DNA of 6,994 nucleotides from an uncultured Chlorobiaceae bacterium. GTDB taxonomy: Bacteria; Bacteroidota; Chlorobiia; Chlorobiales; Chlorobiaceae. A program made the position numbers and the translations under genes. The stretch is from NCBI GenBank assembly GCA_903917955.1, contig CAIXCO010000245.1:1-6994 (forward strand). Direction: 5' to 3'. Positions 5,781 to 6,994 of the stretch are shown here, piece by piece. The notes beneath the pieces were generated by a model. That model did not search any database. It saw only the letters and a list, made by a program, of their open reading frames with translations, and was not told the origin of the DNA. Every line of letters begins with the position of its first letter. The first letter of the stretch is position 1.

Positions 5781-6326
5781 ATGGAAACCATCCCCAAACA
5801 ACCGGATACAACCCCAACCGCCGAAGTGCCAAACAATTATTTCCGATTCCATTTTCCGCACATCCATCTTGGATCAGTCTTTGGTGATGACTGGTTCTCT
5901 CTCAAGGCAGAGGCTTTTGCCCGCTTTTTCGGGACTCCGGTATTTCTTGTTGGCCAGACGGTTATCGTTGCCATCTGGATCATCCTGAATGCCACAGAAG
6001 TTACCCATTTCGACATCTATCCCTTTATCCTGCTCAATTTAGCCTTTAGTCTTCAGGCAGCCTACGCAGCTCCACTGATACTCCTTGCACAGACTCGACA
6101 GGCCGACCGCGACAAGGCACATGCCGATGCCGATGCGCAGCACCGCGAAGCCCTCGCCAAAGCAAGCGAACAGCGCCAGACCTTTGCGGTTCAGCAGTCA
6201 GAGCAACTCCTCGTCTTGCTTCAGCAGAACACACAATTGACAGAACTGGTCAAAGAACTCAGTCAGCGTATTGAAGCACTGACCAGCGATATGCACAGCA
6301 AATTTGTTGATGACAGCGCGCAGTGA
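5781..6326 (+). CDS. DUF1003 family membrane protein
   Basis: This 181-aa protein has a polar N-terminus, two closely spaced transmembrane helices (about 51-70 and 80-103) and a long soluble tail. The core matches the DUF1003 pattern: a first helix ending IWIILN, then DIYPFILLNLAFSLQAAYAAP (about 78-98) and LILLAQTRQADRDK. This pairing of FDxYPFILLNL with SxQAAYAAP and a Q-x-R-Q-x-x-x-D end is typical of the family. From about 105 to 172 the chain is rich in Ala, Gln, Glu and Leu with heptad-like spacing, and is probably a cytoplasmic coiled coil. The function of DUF1003 proteins is not known, and nothing here supplies a catalytic site. The start is well defined by a strong ribosome binding site. 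The RRM-gene terminator ends 23 bp upstream, leaving little room for a separate promoter, so expression may depend on read-through. Length is within the family range. Confidence 0.92.
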   Translation: METIPKQPDTTPTAEVPNNYFRFHFPHIHLGSVFGDDWFSLKAEAFARFFGTPVFLVGQTVIVAIWIILNATEVTHFDIYPFILLNLAFSLQAAYAAPLILLAQTRQADRDKAHADADAQHREALAKASEQRQTFAVQQSEQLLVLLQQNTQLTELVKELSQRIEALTSDMHSKFVDDSAQ

Positions 6327-6357
6327 TACTTGCTTTTTCAACTCAAATAATACCGAG

Positions 6358-6480
6358 ATGATTGATGCTCATCTACCAGCCATTCTGAAGCAGTGGCCAG
6401 AGGTTGTTGCAGTTTATCTTTTTGGAAGTTATGCCACTGAGGATGAGAGAGGGGAGAGTGACGTCGATCTTGCCCTCATG
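6358..6480 (+). pseudogene. 5' remnant of an MntA-type minimal nucleotidyltransferase (antitoxin)
   Basis: The frame from ATG 6358 encodes MIDAHLPAILKQWPEVVAVYL, then FGSYATEDERGESDVDLALM. Residues 23-37 fit the GSX10DXD active-site pattern of MntA-like antitoxins exactly (G23, S24, D35, D37). These proteins normally have about 90-140 residues. Here homology stops at about residue 41 and the frame becomes unrelated, ending at TGA 6568-6570 after 70 codons, so most of the C-terminal half is missing. In MntA-HepT modules the nucleotidyltransferase AMPylates the HEPN toxin, and recognisable HepT remnants follow here directly. The gene lies 31 bp after the DUF1003 stop with no clear ribosome binding site. 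An alternative in-frame ATG at 6304 would overlap the DUF1003 gene and adds no family sequence. I infer it is non-functional; the catalytic motif itself is undamaged. Confidence 0.72.
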
Positions 6481-6533
6481 TTTTTATATTGGAATAACGT
6501 CACAAGCATAGATTGCCATCCGAAAAGCCTTTT

Positions 6534-6916
6534 GAAGAGGATTACATGCGCCAAGATGCCATTACCCTGAATCTGCAACGGGCTTGCGAACAATTCATTT
6601 TGCGATCCTTGCAGAGAGAGGTGTTATTGATCGTCCGCTTGCCAAAAACCTTCAAGGTATGGTTGAATTTCGCAACACACTGGTTCATCAATAAGCGATT
6701 CACAAGAACTGATTCCGTAATAAACAAAGGGCAGACATCAAGGAATCAGGCTTGGATGACTAGAGATTACGGAGCTACTTGTTATTGACCGCTTACCAGA
6801 GCGTAAATCTTAGTATTGTCATTGCTGTAATTGAGCAACATCTTGACGATCTGGATTACCTTCACCAACGCGATGATGAACTATCGAAAGCAATCAACCT
6901 GATGAGCCATGCCTGA
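6534..6916 (+). pseudogene. Broken HepT-type HEPN toxin gene
   Basis: Three pieces of a HepT-like protein are visible in order. Piece 1 (6534-6593, third frame) reads EEDYMRQDAITLNLQRACEQ, the conserved N-terminal helix region. Piece 2 (about 6599-6691, second frame) reads FAILAERGVIDRPLAKNLQ and then GMVEFRNTLVHQ, ending at TAA 6692-6694. Piece 3 (6791-6916, again second frame) reads AYQSVNLSIVIAVIEQHL, continues as DDLDYLHQRDDELSK, and ends at TGA. About 20-25 codons expected between pieces 1 and 2 are missing, with a frame change. A 102-bp segment separates pieces 2 and 3. Without that segment, RNTLVH joins AY to recreate the RX4HXY motif of HEPN ribonucleases exactly. The N-terminus is also degraded; NNVTSID at 6493-6513 may be a trace of it in the nucleotidyltransferase frame. 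The gene cannot make a full toxin. Family recognition is from memory of HepT sequences and needs a profile search. Confidence 0.75.
6689..6790. other. 102-bp insertion with inverted-repeat ends inside the hepT remnant
   Basis: This segment interrupts hepT between the His and the following codon of its RX4HXY motif. Including the flanking T at 6688, its ends carry TCAATAA (6688-6694) and TTATTGA (6782-6788), which are perfect inverted copies. Further inside, CAAG (6703-6706) matches CTTG (6778-6781), and TCCGTAAT (6714-6721) matches ATTACGGA (6766-6773). It can therefore fold back on itself, as small non-autonomous elements do. The length is a multiple of three but it brings an in-frame TAA. 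No target-site duplication is obvious and no transposase is present. The boundaries are inferred from the protein match, to within a few bases. Confidence 0.5.
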
Positions 6917-6994
6917 CATAAATAACAATACCTATAAATAATTTAAAAAAGCTTTTTGTGTCATTTACTTTACATAACTAATATTATACAACAA
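6917..6994. other. AT-rich end of window, no gene recognised
   Basis: These 78 bp after the hepT remnant are very AT-rich and show no convincing frame. The only structure seen is the self-complementary AAAAAGCTTTTT at 6946-6957, which lacks a loop and is not a standard terminator. Confidence 0.5.

Noticed and set aside
6513..6788. 91-codon plus-strand frame taken as an intact gene
   Set aside because: Only its residues around EEDYMRQDAITLNLQRACEQ match HepT. The remainder is out of frame with the rest of the HepT homology, which continues in another frame, so it is part of a pseudogene.
6946..6957. AAAAAGCTTTTT as a terminator for the hepT remnant
   Set aside because: It is self-complementary without a loop and has only two G-C pairs, so it would not form a stable terminator hairpin.
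1..6994. CRISPR arrays, tRNA or rRNA genes, complete insertion sequences
   Set aside because: I saw no regularly spaced repeats, no tRNA cloverleaf or rRNA-like sequence, and no transposase frame on either strand.

Overview
The window looks like chromosomal core DNA from a green sulfur bacterium (Chlorobiaceae; Chlorobium/Pelodictyon/Prosthecochloris type). The main reason is a tandem aclB-aclA pair encoding the two-subunit ATP-citrate lyase of the reductive TCA cycle. Its subunit sizes (398 and 610 aa) and gene order match those known from Chlorobium. A small stand-alone RRM RNA-binding protein and mostly absent Shine-Dalgarno sequences fit this, but the genus is inferred from recall of protein families, not from a search.

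Layout: (1) 1-165, the 3' end of a DUF2934-type small protein, closed by a strong terminator. (2) 258-964, a good sigma70-type promoter and a TMEM165/GDT1 (UPF0016) metal-transporter gene. (3) 992-1843 on the minus strand, lgt (prolipoprotein diacylglyceryl transferase), convergent with the transporter gene and divergent from aclB. (4) 1955-5045, aclB and aclA, ending in a strong hairpin terminator at 5090-5125. (5) 5126-5414, a long non-coding stretch that is probably the promoter and structured leader of the next gene. (6) 5415-5702, a 95-aa RRM protein with its own terminator. (7) 5781-6326, a DUF1003 membrane protein with the only canonical ribosome binding site in the window. (8) 6358-6916, a decayed MntA-HepT (nucleotidyltransferase/HEPN toxin) module in several pieces. 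(9) 6917-6994, AT-rich sequence with no gene seen.

Functionally, AclB (ATP-grasp, citryl-CoA synthetase-like) and AclA (CoA-ligase phosphohistidine domain plus citrate-synthase-like lyase domain) together cleave citrate to acetyl-CoA and oxaloacetate for autotrophic CO2 fixation. Lgt and the GDT1 transporter are envelope housekeeping genes. The RRM gene appears to be a separate unit under post-transcriptional or stress-type control.

I see no intact new system. The most informative non-routine signal is the broken MntA-HepT module. Its GSX10DXD motif is intact, but most of the nucleotidyltransferase is missing, and HepT carries an internal frameshifting deletion. A 102-bp segment with inverted-repeat ends lies exactly inside the RX4HXY toxin motif. 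The second most interesting signal is the roughly 250-nt leader with potential secondary structure upstream of the RRM gene.
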